Source of the DNA: Procambarus clarkii
Lineage: Eukaryota > Arthropoda > Malacostraca > Decapoda > Cambaridae
NCBI RefSeq assembly: GCF_040958095.1
Contig: NC_091181.1
Location: forward strand, 30,436,529 to 30,500,528
Direction of reading: 5' to 3'
Length of the DNA: 64,000 bases
The notes under the pieces are model-generated. The model had not been told where the DNA came from and did not search any database. It saw only the letters and a program-made list of their open reading frames with translations. Below, in pieces: positions 36,297-46,990 of the stretch. The position numbers and the translations under genes were made by a program. Position 1 is the stretch's first letter. Each line of letters opens with the position of its first letter.

Positions 36297-36561
36297 ATAA
36301 TATATAAATATCAGTATAGCCTAGAGACACCTCGATAAGCCTACATAAGAACATATCCAACGAAACTCATTCATTTCAGTGAACGAGTGAAACTTCAAGC
36401 TAGGATGTAAACTTTTTTATTAAATTATAATATAAGACCTGTTCGACTTGTAACCTTTGTAAAGTACTGTACTTGACTTGTAAAGTTTGCCATATAAATA
36501 GGTACCGGGTAAATATTTTTTCAGTGTACAGTACACTTTTGTGAATGAAAATTTTACAAGG

Positions 36562-36851
36562 TAAATTTTTGTAAATGTAGTCCCCCGTGGTGTAATGGTA
36601 AGATGCTCACCTGGTGTTTCGCGAGCGATTTGTTCTGGGTTCGTATCCTGGCCAGGGAGGATTTACTGGGCGCAAATCCTTAACTGTAGCCTCTGTTTAC
36701 CCAGCAGTTAAAATGGGTTCCTGGTTGTTAACGATTTGGCGGGGTCGTATTTGAGGGAATTTTAAGATTAAGAACTTATCTGAAGCTATGTGTGCTAGTG
36801 GCTGTACAAGAATGTAAGAACTCTTGTATATATAAATAAATAAAAGAAAGG
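36562..36851 (+). repeat. tRNA-derived SINE, absent from unit 1
   Basis: The SINE head reads CCCGTGGTGTAATGGTAAGA (box A) and GGGTTCGTATCCTGGCCAGG (box B), followed by a body and a short TATATAAATAAATAAAA tail. Unit 1 at 17,700 reads TTTTACAAGGAGTACTTTAA without interruption, giving the exact empty site. The flanking duplication is short (AAGG). Inserted after the segmental duplication. Confidence 0.85.
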
Positions 36852-37299
36852 AGTACTTTAAAAGGGGGGAACCAGAGTGCCACGCTTTACGCACTCACCC
36901 CTCGTCTGAGCTCTCTAACCCAAGGCTAACTCAGCTCTCGGCCCTGCTCTAGACTTCATCTCATCTTTTACAACACTTCACTACAGTGCCAACAAACCGA
37001 CTGCTATAACCAAAATTATACTAAATAAATATAAAAAACACTAAATTTTGTCTGATCATGCAAATACTGTACGTTAGACTCCATTACGAATTAACACTAC
37101 TGGCTTCGTAATCTTAATTTATGAGATAAATTATTAGCAAATAATGTCCGTGAAAGTGAGCAAGGATAATGACCTGAGTAGATAACATGGGGTCTAATAT
37201 CCAAAGGCACCCAAAACTACCCAATGCTATGCAAAGTGCCCAAAGCTGCTGTAACTCTTTCCTCTACCTCCCATACGATGGGTATCTGATGCCGTAAAT

Positions 37300-37415
37300 G
37301 CCAAAACTGCTGAGCTTTAAATCCAGCTTGAAAAAATGGAGGGACATTTGACAAGCCGCCGACTTCCTATCTTCACCGAGGCCACTAGTGTTAGTGACCC
37401 TCGGGTAAATTCAGA
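37300..37415 (+). mobile_element. CR1-like LINE terminal fragment (paralogue of 18,100-18,245)
   Basis: It is the unit 2 counterpart, slightly shorter: CTTTAAATCCAGCTTGAAAA, then GGAGGGACATTTGACAAGCC. Confidence 0.75.
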
Positions 37416-37589
37416 AAAATAATAAGTGAACTAAACTTAAAAACTAACCTTTGAGGTCAAATATAAGTAAAAACTGTATTCTAATTACATAATACAAAGT
37501 CTAAAATAAATTGGTACAGTATTTCAATGAGATGAAGTAATTTGTATGAATTTGCCTGGTAGAGCCAGGCAAATTCTGGCTCTTAGATG

Positions 37590-38400
37590 GTACTGCAGAG
37601 CCTTCGCTGAGGAGGTCCTGCAGAGGCGTCGCTGAGGTGGTCCTGTAGAACCGTCGCTGAAGGGGTCCTGTAGAACTGTCGCTGAGGAGGTCCTGCAGAG
37701 GCGTCGCTGAGGAGGTCCTGTAGAGGTGTCACTGAGGAGGTCCTGCAGAGGCATCGATGAAGAGGTCCTGTAGAGGCGTCACTGAAGTGGTCCTGTAGGA
37801 GGCGTTGCTGAGGAGGTCCTGTAGAGGTGATCCTGTAGAATTGTCGCTGAGGTGGTCCTGTAGAGGCGTCGCTGTGATGGTCCTGTAGAGAACCATCACT
37901 ATACCCTGCTAAGGTGGTCCTGTATAGAACCGTCACTATACCCTGCTGAGGTGGTTCTGTAGAGCCGTCACTATACCCTGCTGTGGTGGTCCTGTAGAGA
38001 ACCATCACTCTACGCTACTAAGGCAGTCCTGTAGAGAACCATCACAATACGCTGCTAAGGTGGTCCTGTAGAGAACCATCACTCTACGCTACTAAGGCAG
38101 TCCTGTAGAGAACCATCACAATACGCTGCTAAGGTGGTCCTGTAGAGAACCATCACTGTATGCTGTTAAGGTGGTCCTGTAGAGAACCGTCACTATACCC
38201 TGCTAAGGTGGTCCTGTAGAGCCGTCACTATACCCTGCTAAGGTGATCCTGTAGAGCCGTCACTCTACCCTGCTAAGGTGGTCCTGTAGAGCCGTCACTA
38301 TACCCTGCTAAGGTGGTCCTGTAGAGAACCATCACTATACCCTGCTAAGGTGGTCCTGTAGAGCCGTCACTATACACTGCTTAAGTGGTCCTGTAAACTC
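37590..38400. repeat. Expanded minisatellite, 25-bp and 35-37-bp units
   Basis: The first part (to about 37,860) is built of roughly 25-bp units (GCTGAGGAGGTCCTGCAGAG plus GCGTC). The second part has 35-37-bp units (CTAAGGTGGTCCTGTAGAGC plus CGTCACTATACCCTG, or the AGAACCATCACTATACG variant), including a higher-order duplicate near 38,005-38,150. Roughly 25 units in all, against about two in unit 1. The array is open in several minus-strand frames only because of its repeat structure. Confidence 0.95.
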
Positions 38401-38549
38401 GCAATTTATTGGTAAACTTATTTTATATATCAGAGTAATAACGTGTTGGAATTGCTATGAGTTGTGTATGATAAGCTTATTTAGGTTGATTGGTAATTAT
38501 TCTTAATTTAGATCGTTTGGTAAACTTATTAATATAGGTTATGACTTTA

Positions 38550-39085
38550 TTTTTATATACAAAAACTCACATTGGGTTTGGGAAAGCCATCCTTTGCTGG
38601 ACGTTATTATGGTAAACTCAAATTTTGATACAATGTTATGTTATTATGTTGAACTCAAATTTTACTACAATGTATCTATTGATACAGTACTTTAATTTTT
38701 ATTAGATTAAACACCTGCCCGAAAAGCTATGCGTGTTAGTGGCTTTACAAGAATGTAAGAGCACCAATGTTATGTACTCTCAACCCAATGTATCTTATAT
38801 ACAATCAGACAAACTAACAGATAACGTTTCGTTTGATTACGTTATTTTTTTGTCATTTCCTGATTACGTTACCTCCATTGGTTTCGTTTGATTAGATTGG
38901 ATGGATATAAATAGGAGCTGCCTCGTATGGGCTAATAGGCCTTTTGCAGTTACCTTCATTCTTATGTTCTTAATTCAGCCCATTCTCGTGTTTTGGTAGT
39001 ACAAGAATGTAATTACTATGCTATGTATCCTCACATTCCCAATGTACCTTCTTGTATATAAATAAATAAATAAATAAATAAATAA
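38550..39085. mobile_element. LINE 3'-end scraps, two orientations
   Basis: At 38,550-38,660 lies the unit 2 counterpart of the minus-strand LINE 3' end at 19,335. At 38,890-38,975 is a plus-strand GGATATAAATAGGAGCTGCC tail. At 38,990-39,085 a plus-strand tail CCCAATGTACCTTCTTGTAT ends in (AAAT)n. None has coding content left. Confidence 0.6.
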
Positions 39086-39169
39086 ACTTATATTAAGAAA
39101 AGCTAATGCTTGTAGGCGAGAAGGGCTGTAAACGCCAGCTAGCGCACAAGTACAAGAGCGCCCAAAATA

Positions 39170-39320
39170 CTTAAGATATTTATTCAGGTAAAGGTACATA
39201 CAGTGAAAATGTTGAGCACTGTACATACAGTGAAAATGTATATACAAACATAATGTCGGATTAATAGATAGAGCTAATACATACAATGCCTGAAGCCACT
39301 AATAAGCACAGCGTTTCGGA
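39170..39320 (-). repeat. Dispersed repeat 3' end (relative of 18,680-18,815)
   Basis: On the minus strand it reads CGAAACGCTGTGCTTATTAG, TGGCTTCAGGCATTGTATGT and ACCTTTACCTGAATAAATA. It contains an internal short duplication of CATACAGTGAAAATGT. The following 39,320-39,880 is AT-rich sequence partly shared with unit 1, with nothing recognised. Confidence 0.55.
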
Positions 39321-39889
39321 CAAGGTGTGGGGGGAACAAAATTTAGACTAAAACGTAATACTAATTGAGGTCAAAAGCATAAATTAAATTAAAAATAAGG
39401 AAAAAATAAGAAAAAGATAATGATAATAATTACATGATGGGTAGAATAGCAGAAAATGCACCGCAGAAGAAATTTTACCTAAATAAACGATTACAATACT
39501 TTAACACAAAAGACATGTACAGTCATGTGGTTTCTGACTTCGTTTTTATTCATTAATATTATATATTACGTGTTTACCTTTAATAATTATTATATACAAG
39601 TATAACTATCACATAATAAATGTAATAGCTTACCCCCCCAAACTGGCCACAGTGTAGTGCTCTGTGCGTTCGATCATGTTTGCGGTCACTGGAGAACGCG
39701 GGCGGCGTTCTTACTAAATCCGGATTATATTCATCACATCACTAAACGTCATTTAGTAACTATATGCCAAGTAGATTTTAACTGTTAATAACATTATATT
39801 GTGGTTTTAATATTGAGCAATTATATATATAAGAAATATGCACATTTTGTGTCCGAAATGGTAAAAATATGTGATCCGTCCTGTTATTG

Positions 39890-42800
39890 TAGCAAGTGTC
39901 TTAGTATCTATTCAAATCCTGTTGAGTTGCTGGTGGTCTCTTAGTGACTCAAGTCTCTTAGTCTTTTGCCTCAAGTTTCTGTTTAGGATTTTGCCTTGTG
40001 TAGCTGTGCCAGCTGTGTGCTGTGCTGTGGTGTTCTTGTACTTGGAGCTACATGCGCCTAGGGCATCTTTCCCTAGGTTCCGTAAGTCCACCCTTGAGTG
40101 TCAGGGTTGTCTTCCCTGGACGTTCGGGACTCACTCTCCGTTTGAGGGCTTCGTCTCTTGATATTGTCTTCGCCCTTGGGGTGAGTCGGGGGTCTGGGGC
40201 TTTCGTGCCCCGGGTCAGGGGAGTGTTCTTGGCTGAAGGAGAAGGGCACACTGAGGCTGGCATAGTCTGCTTACTACCTGTGCGACGGACGACGTTTCTC
40301 TCCTGCTGCTAGTTTGCTTTTTGTGTGGTTTCGGGGCTTGTTCTTTTTTTTTTATTTAACGGCGTTTTCCCAGTGTGGACGGAGGAGGTCTGCTTAGCTG
40401 CTTATTAGGCTCGCCTTGGTTATGGTGGCTTTCCTAATCTGTTGCTCCCGAGGTTTCACCTCTGCTACTGATAGTTTGCTTGCTTCCAAGCAGGGGGTCT
40501 ACCGGCTCGGCTGGCACCAGTGCCTAGGCATCCCGTAAGGCTGATATACCCTGCGGACCCTGGAAAACCCCCGTGAGCTAGGTTGGTAACATGGATCTGC
40601 CCGAGCCCACTCTCACCTTGTGCGAATTTGAAGGTTGTTCGTCGCCCCTGCCTCAGGGAGACAATCACCCTTTCTGCCTCCGCCATGCAACCTGTTGGGT
40701 TGGTGATAGCTACGACCCGGAGTCTTGCGAAACCTGTTCCCCACTTGTGCTTCAGTTTACTCATTCCTCGTCTGCAAATGATAGGATTCTGGCTGCGGTG
40801 GCATTGCAAGCTCGCTTCTCTTTCTTGCAACATGCCAGGCTGGTTACCCGGTTGGAGGCCTCGGAGCTGCCCCGTTTGGGGTTTAGGGACCGGGATTTGG
40901 GGGCGTTGGTCGCTTCGACCTTGGTCCCATCCGTGCCCCCATTTCCTTCCCAGGTGGGTGTGGTTCGCCCTGCTCCTTTTCCCCTGCTTTCACCTCCCAA
41001 GCGTCTGAGGGTTTCGAAATCGGGGCAGGGTTTAGATTGGGTTGAGGCTCTGGTGGCTTCGGGGGCTGCCTCTTCCAATTTAGGCTCTGAGGTAGTTGAG
41101 CCCATTCTTCCTGCCGAGGCTTCCGGGGCTGCCTCTTCCAATTTGGGCGCTGAGGTAGTTGAGCCCATTCTTCCTGCCGAGGCTTCCGGTTTATCCCAGC
41201 CACCTTCCTTATCAGAAATCTATCCCTTGGAATCTGGCTTTTCTTCAGGGGTGATGGGCATGGAAGAGAGCTCTGCCCCTGTGTTGGGGGTTCCCAGGGG
41301 TCGGGGGGAGTCTGCTTGGAGTGCTTGGGCTCCTTTTGACCCTGCTTGGGCCCTTGTGCCTTCTAGGGAGGGATTGTTGCTGCAGGGGAAGGGTTTTTCA
41401 TATCCTCCTTCATTGTACGAATTCGAGTTAGAGGCGGCTTCACCCCGGGTTCGTTTCCGGGTGCCTTTTGGTTCCTTGGATTCATCTTTCCGGAGGTTTC
41501 CTCCTTGTCGGATTTCCCCTGGGGAGGTTCGGGAGGCCCTTAGTGCGTACCTCCTGCAAGACCCGGTTTATGCCTCTGTAATGGATCCGGCTTCTTTTGA
41601 GTTTGGTTCTTCTTCCCCGTATTGGGTGCGTTATCAGGTTCCAGAGTCATCCTTGCTGGCAGACTGCCCCCTATTCTCTCTCAAAGCTTGGCGTGGCTTT
41701 TGTCGTACTCGCAAGCTTGATTCGCGGGAGGTTTCTTCTGAGGTGCAGGTGTTCTTAGGGGGCTCGCTCAAGTTCCTCAATGAGTGCCTCTTCGCGCCTA
41801 TGCTTCCTCGTGATGTGGGTTTGGTGCAATTGCATGCGCAAGTTCCCACTCTTTCGGCTGTTTTGGTGGCTGAGGACTTCCGGACTCGCAGTCATTTGGC
41901 TTCAGTCTTGCGTCTTTTCGGTCTTCTGGAGCTCTATTCGGATTGGTTTTCGGAGGATGTAGGGGCATTGAGTGAGGGGTCTTCGGATGTTGTTCTGGTC
42001 TCAGCTGCTCAGGCGTCGTCTGCCTTGCTTAAGCTGTTTGCACCGATCCTCCAGGAGGCAGTTTCAATGTTCTTCTCCTCTCGCCTGGCTTGTCGGAAGG
42101 CCGTGTTGGCTCTGTCTTTAGATTCGGTTTGGGCCCTTGCTCTACAGTTTTCTTCGCCGTTCTGTTCTCTGTTGTTCCCAGAGGACATTGTCGCTCAGTT
42201 TCTGTCAGCGGCTTCGACTAGTTGCCGTCCTATTTTGGACTTGTTGGTGGTACGGGGGGGGCGTTCTCAGTCATCTCAGTTTGATCGTGCCAGGGTGCGG
42301 GCCTCGGTTGGTCAAAATACACCTTTGGTGCCAGAGGTTGCGTCAGTGGGCTCCCCGAAGCCTTCGTCATCTGGTCGGCGCAGTGTTCGCTCTATGCGAC
42401 GAAGGCTTCTCGCGGGTTGCCCCATTGACGGGGCGTTGGGGGGGAGGCTGGCTCGTTTTGCCTGCAAGTGGTCCCACGATTCGTGGGCATATCGGGTCGT
42501 TTCTTCCGGCCTTTGCTGGCATTGGGTGGACCGTCCTCCCATGGGGGGCTCGGGCCTGAGGGGGCAGCCTTCTTCCCCATCCCTCGATCAGGTCATATTA
42601 GAGTGGCTTCGCTTGGGCGTGGTTGAAACGACTTCGTCTCTCAAGTGGGTTTCCCGCTTGTTCCCAGTTCCGAAACGGGACTGTGCAGATCTCCGGTACA
42701 TTCTGGACTTGTCTCGTCTGAACCGGTTGATTCCTTGTCCTTCTTTTCGTACGACCACGCTGTCCCAGGTCCGGCTCGCTCTCGAGTCGGGCACTTGGAT

Positions 42801-45350
42801 GGTTTCCCTGAACATCCGGGATGCTTATTGGCATGTTCCTGTTCATCCAGGGTTCAGGGATTGGTTGGGGTTCAAGGTGGGGCGACAGGCTTACCGCTTT
42901 CGTTGTCTGCCTTTCGGCTTGCATCTTGCACCTCGCGTTTTTACACGTCTCGCACAGGTCGTAGTGGCTCGTCTGCGTCTGTTAGGTGTCCGGGTGTTGG
43001 CCTACCTCGACGACTGGTTGGTGTGGGCTCCGACCCGGTCTGCTTGTCTGCTAGTCAGGGATCTGGTTCTTTCCCAGCTTGCCGGGTTTGGGTTTCTGGT
43101 GAATTGGCAGAAGTCCCAGTTGGTTCCCTCCCAGGTTAGGACTTGGCGGGGCCTCATATGGGATTCTCAGACCACATCCATCTCTCTCCCTCCTGTGGCT
43201 CTGCTTCGGCTGCAGTCCAGCCGTCATCTGTTTTTAAGGGGGACTCGGGTCACTCGGCGGTTGCTCGAGCAGTTGTGTGGGAGCCTGAGTTTTGCTCTTG
43301 TGGTTTTTCCATTGGGCAGGTTTTGGCTTCAGAGGCTGAACTGGTATCTTCGGAGCCGCATCTTTCGCCGCACTCGCAACCGTTGGGTTCGCACCCCAGG
43401 GTCCTTGTGTCGGTTGCTACGTCACCGGCTTCCTCTTAGAGTTTTTCGGGGCTCGGTGCCATGGCGCCTTCCCCTTCCATCGCTCGATGTGTTCACGGAT
43501 GCCTCATCTCTTGGTTGGGGCTTTGTGACTAGTGCTCACCAGACCGGTCAGGGGCGCTGGGGACGTTCCTTCCGTCAGGCTCACAGCATGGTGCGGGAGT
43601 TTGCGGCGGTGTGGCAGGCACTGCGCCGGATTCAGCTTCCTCGGGGCTCTTTGATCCAGCTCCATTCGGACTGCTCTCCTGTGGTTAATTGTCTCAACCG
43701 TGGGGGGTCTCTTCGGTCCATGGCTCTTTGGGGCTGGTCGCTTCGGGTAGCTCTTTTGCTGAGTTCTCGGGGTTTAGCTCTCCGTGCTGTTCACGTTCGG
43801 GGCGTGTCCAACGTTATAGCAGATGGCCTGTCCCGCTTCATTCCTCTTCCCACGGAGTGGACGGTTGATGACGCATCCTTCCATTGGCTTTGCCAGACGT
43901 ATGGGCAGCCGGAGGTGGACCTCTTCGCGTCGGCGTGGTCTCGGCGTCTCCCATTGTATGTGGCTCCATTCCCCGACTGCGAGGCTGTCGCGGTGGATGC
44001 TTTTCAGCAGGACTGGTCGAGGTGGGGATTCCTGTACCTCTTTCCCCCGGTCCAGCTGTTGCTCCAAGTCCTGGCTCGCTTAGAATCCTATCACGGGAGA
44101 GTTCTTCTCCTGGCTCCATGGTCTCCGACCCAGCCTTGGTTTCAGGTGCTGCTTGCTCGATGTCCGAACCCTCGCTTGTTTCCGCGGCTCCGCCTCTACC
44201 AACAGTTCGGGCCAGTGAGGCACCATGCTGGTTCGCATTACTGCTCTGCTCTTCGCGTCTGGTCTTTCTGATGCGGTTGTGTTGGGATTATGTGGCTTCT
44301 TTGATGGTGTCCCACCTGCGGTCTTCTTTTTGGCAACAGTTTGAAGTCTCTTGGCGGTCTTTCCGTCATTTTCTCTCTCCGAGGGTTTTCGTCTATTTCG
44401 GACCAAATTGTTTTGTCCTTTGTCTCATGGCTTTTTCTGGTTATTTCTGCCCTTTTCCACAAGATTTCACATGCGATTTTTCACCTCCGGCCTAATCATG
44501 CGCCGCCTAAGCCTACCTAGTCTTTGGACAGGGTTCTTTTTCTTTCTTCTCGTTTTGTGGTGGCCCCTTCGGTTGGTGATTATTTTCGGAAGGCCTTATT
44601 TTTTTGGCCTTTGGGGCTCAGGTTAGGGAGCTTCATACTCTCCTCTGGTGCCAGGGGTTCTATTCTTTTGGTCCGGTCGGTCGTTTTGTTCAATTGCAGC
44701 CTTCTTTTTTGGCGAAGAATGAGACTGCAGGCTTCCGAAAGGGTCCGATGGTGGTAAACGCTTGGTTAGTTCAGCGGGGGTTCATCCCGTGTCGGGTCCG
44801 GTGGTGGTTTTACGTGGCACTACCTGAGGGCCACTGGTTCGGTGATGGTGAACGCTCTTTGGGTGGTTTCAGCTTTCCTGTTCCCGGGTTCGTGTCTTAA
44901 GTTGTCCGCAGTGTCATTAAGTCCGGCTAGCCTGCAGTCTACCATCATGCCCATTAAGTACGGAAGTACGAGACCGTCGCCGTATTTTGGGAACATGTCT
45001 TGGGTTGACATTTGGGCGTGGGGGTTTTGGAGGACGAAAAAGAGTCCTGGCTGCCAGATATCTAGTGATTGTTCCGGGCCATTTCCGGCCTTGTGTGGCT
45101 TTGTGAAGTGTGTTGCGACCATCGGTCTCTTATTCGACTTGAGCCCTGTAGTGCTGCTGCCTCCCAGGTAAGTCCCTTTTTTTTTTTATCTATTGGTAGT
45201 TAGCTTCAGGGAGCCGACTAGGCTACCCCAGAAACTCAGTGTTCACTGTAATGAAGCTTCATTTTCTGGGCGAAGCCCTGGAGGCTCCCTGACACCCTCT
45301 CTCTCGTATGTATTTTGTATGCCTAGGCATGCCATCATGCCTAGAACTGA
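39890..45350 (+). mobile_element. DIRS-type (tyrosine recombinase) retroelement, gag-RT-RH part whole
   Basis: Fossil DIRS1-like element at the position matching the unit 1 copy; ends approximate. One long frame, 40,591-44,271 (1226 codons), covers a gag-like part (with a Cys/His-rich start), a DIRS-type reverse transcriptase (core box AYLDDWLVW near 43,005) and RNase H, and looks whole. A short internal tandem repeat of about 21 residues lies in the gag-like part and is not in unit 1. The tyrosine-recombinase region follows to about 45,080 and is broken in a few places. A terminal block with an imperfect palindrome (AGGGAGCC ... GGCTCCCT) follows near 45,210-45,295. The two copies share an insertion older than the segmental duplication, yet this copy has kept far more open frame than its twin. 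Confidence 0.87.
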
Positions 45351-45355
45351 GGTGG

Positions 45356-45610
45356 TGAGCTTGAGGATGCTACTGCTTTATAAGCTTGAGGATGCTACTG
45401 CTTTGTAAGCTTGAGGATGCCACTGCTTTGTAAGTTTGAGGATGCTACTGCTTTATAAGCTTGAGGATGCCACTGCTTTATAAGCTTGAGGATGCTACTG
45501 CTTTGTAAGCTTGAGGATGCTACTGCTTTGTAAGCTTGAGGATGCTACTGCTTTGTAAGCTTGAGAATGCCACTGTTTTTTAAGCTTGAGGATGCCACTG
45601 CTTGGTAAGA
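45356..45610. repeat. 25-bp minisatellite, about ten copies
   Basis: About ten copies of GCTTGAGGATGCTACTGCTT plus TGTAA immediately after the DIRS terminal block. Units alternate between CTACTG and CCACTG variants. The homologous array in unit 1 has three copies. Confidence 0.95.
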
Positions 45611-45869
45611 TTTCATATATAATTGCACTGCATTCCTAAATCTGCAAACAGCAGCATGTTATTCAAGACGCAGTGAGCATTAAGAATTGTACAGTATATT
45701 AATGAACAACACAAAGTAGCATGGTGTGCTGGCATGCTCTGGTGACAGTTACATTTGTTTTCAATTTGGTGAAACTTTGTTTTGGTGGCCTAATACCAAC
45801 GCACCGTTTTGTATAGCACCGATGTTTGGCCATACAGTATAGTGTTTTAATCATGACTCACATTTCAAT

Positions 45870-46990
45870 GTAATTGTCTAAGTGTAATTAAATAAGTGTA
45901 GTTACAGGATGTGAACTATGCTCGTGGTGTCCCGTCTTCCTAGTACTCTGTCGTATAACGCTTTGAAACTACTGTACTGACAATTTTGGCCTCCACCACC
46001 TTCTCACTTAGCTTGTTCCAACTGTCTACCACTTTGTTTGCAAAAGAAAACTTTCTAATATTTTTTCAACACTTTTGTTTCCTTAGCTTATCTTCTAGTT
46101 TTGGCATGTTTAACGCCTCTAATCTCTCCTCATAACTCATGTTTCTCAGTTCCGAAAGCCATTTTGTAGCATGCCATTGCACCTTTTCTAGTTTCTTTAT
46201 GTTCTTGAGATATGGGCACCATACAACTGCTGCATATTCAAATTTGGGTCTCACAAAAGTCATGAATAGTTTCTTTAGTATTTCCCCATCCATATACAGT
46301 ACTGTAATTATAAGCAAGTCTGAAGTTGAAGAGTTACGCATACGCTCCTCTCACAAATGTTCTTTATGTGTTCCTCTGGCAACAGCTTGCTATCCAAAAC
46401 AACCCCTAGATCTCGTTCTTTATTAGAGTTCTGTAATTTCTTTCCACATAATTTTTAAGTTGTGTGTGGTCTGCTTTCTCTGATTTCACATGGCATTTAT
46501 TCACATTGAATTCCATTCGCCACTTCGCGCTCCAAGCACTTATTTTATGTAGATCGATTTGAAGGGCATTACAATCATCTGTGTCTCCTTCCCTAGTATC
46601 TTCCCTAGTATCTTCCCTAGTATCTTGGCATCATCCACAAACATGTTCATATAATTTTGTATTCCTTCTGGTAAATCTTTTATGTTGACGATGAACATTA
46701 CTGGTGCAAGAATTGAACCCTGTTGTACTCCGCTAATAACACTTTCAGTCAGATGTCACTGATTACTGCCCTCATCTGTCTGTCAGAAAATTTTTCATCC
46801 ACATTAGAAGTCTCCCTGTCACCCCCTCCAGCATGTTCTAGTTTCCAGAACAGCCTCTTGTGTGGGACTGTTAAGTCTTTTTTAGATCCAGATAGTCAAT
46901 CAACCCAACTACCTCTTTTCTGTAGTATCTCTGTGGCTCTATCATAAAAACTATGTAGATTTGTTACACAGGATCTTCCTGTTTGAAAAA
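45870..46990 (-). mobile_element. CR1-like LINE remnant (paralogue of 25,840-26,790)
   Basis: The minus-strand translation includes ILKKLFMTFVRPKFEYAAVV, NIKKLEKVQWHATKWLSELR and YEERLEALNMPKLEDKLRK (46,066-46,341), with the catalytic FADD region near 46,625-46,650 and upstream RT sequence to about 46,990. A three-fold CTTCCCTAGTAT micro-tandem lies near 46,590-46,625. It is more complete upstream than the unit 1 copy, whose 5' side is replaced by a Tigger-like fragment. Confidence 0.85.

Noticed and set aside
36580-36680. tRNA gene suggested by box A and box B
   Set aside because: The head leads into a SINE body and A-rich tail, is inserted at a site empty in unit 1, and does not close a tRNA cloverleaf.
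37583-38008. 141-codon minus-strand ORF rich in Pro, Gln and Arg repeats
   Set aside because: It is the translation of the GGTCCTGTA minisatellite; frames stay open because of the repeat unit, and unit 1 has no equivalent.
37590-38400. CRISPR-like alternation of repeats
   Set aside because: The units are contiguous with no unique spacers, in a eukaryotic genome with introns; it is a minisatellite.
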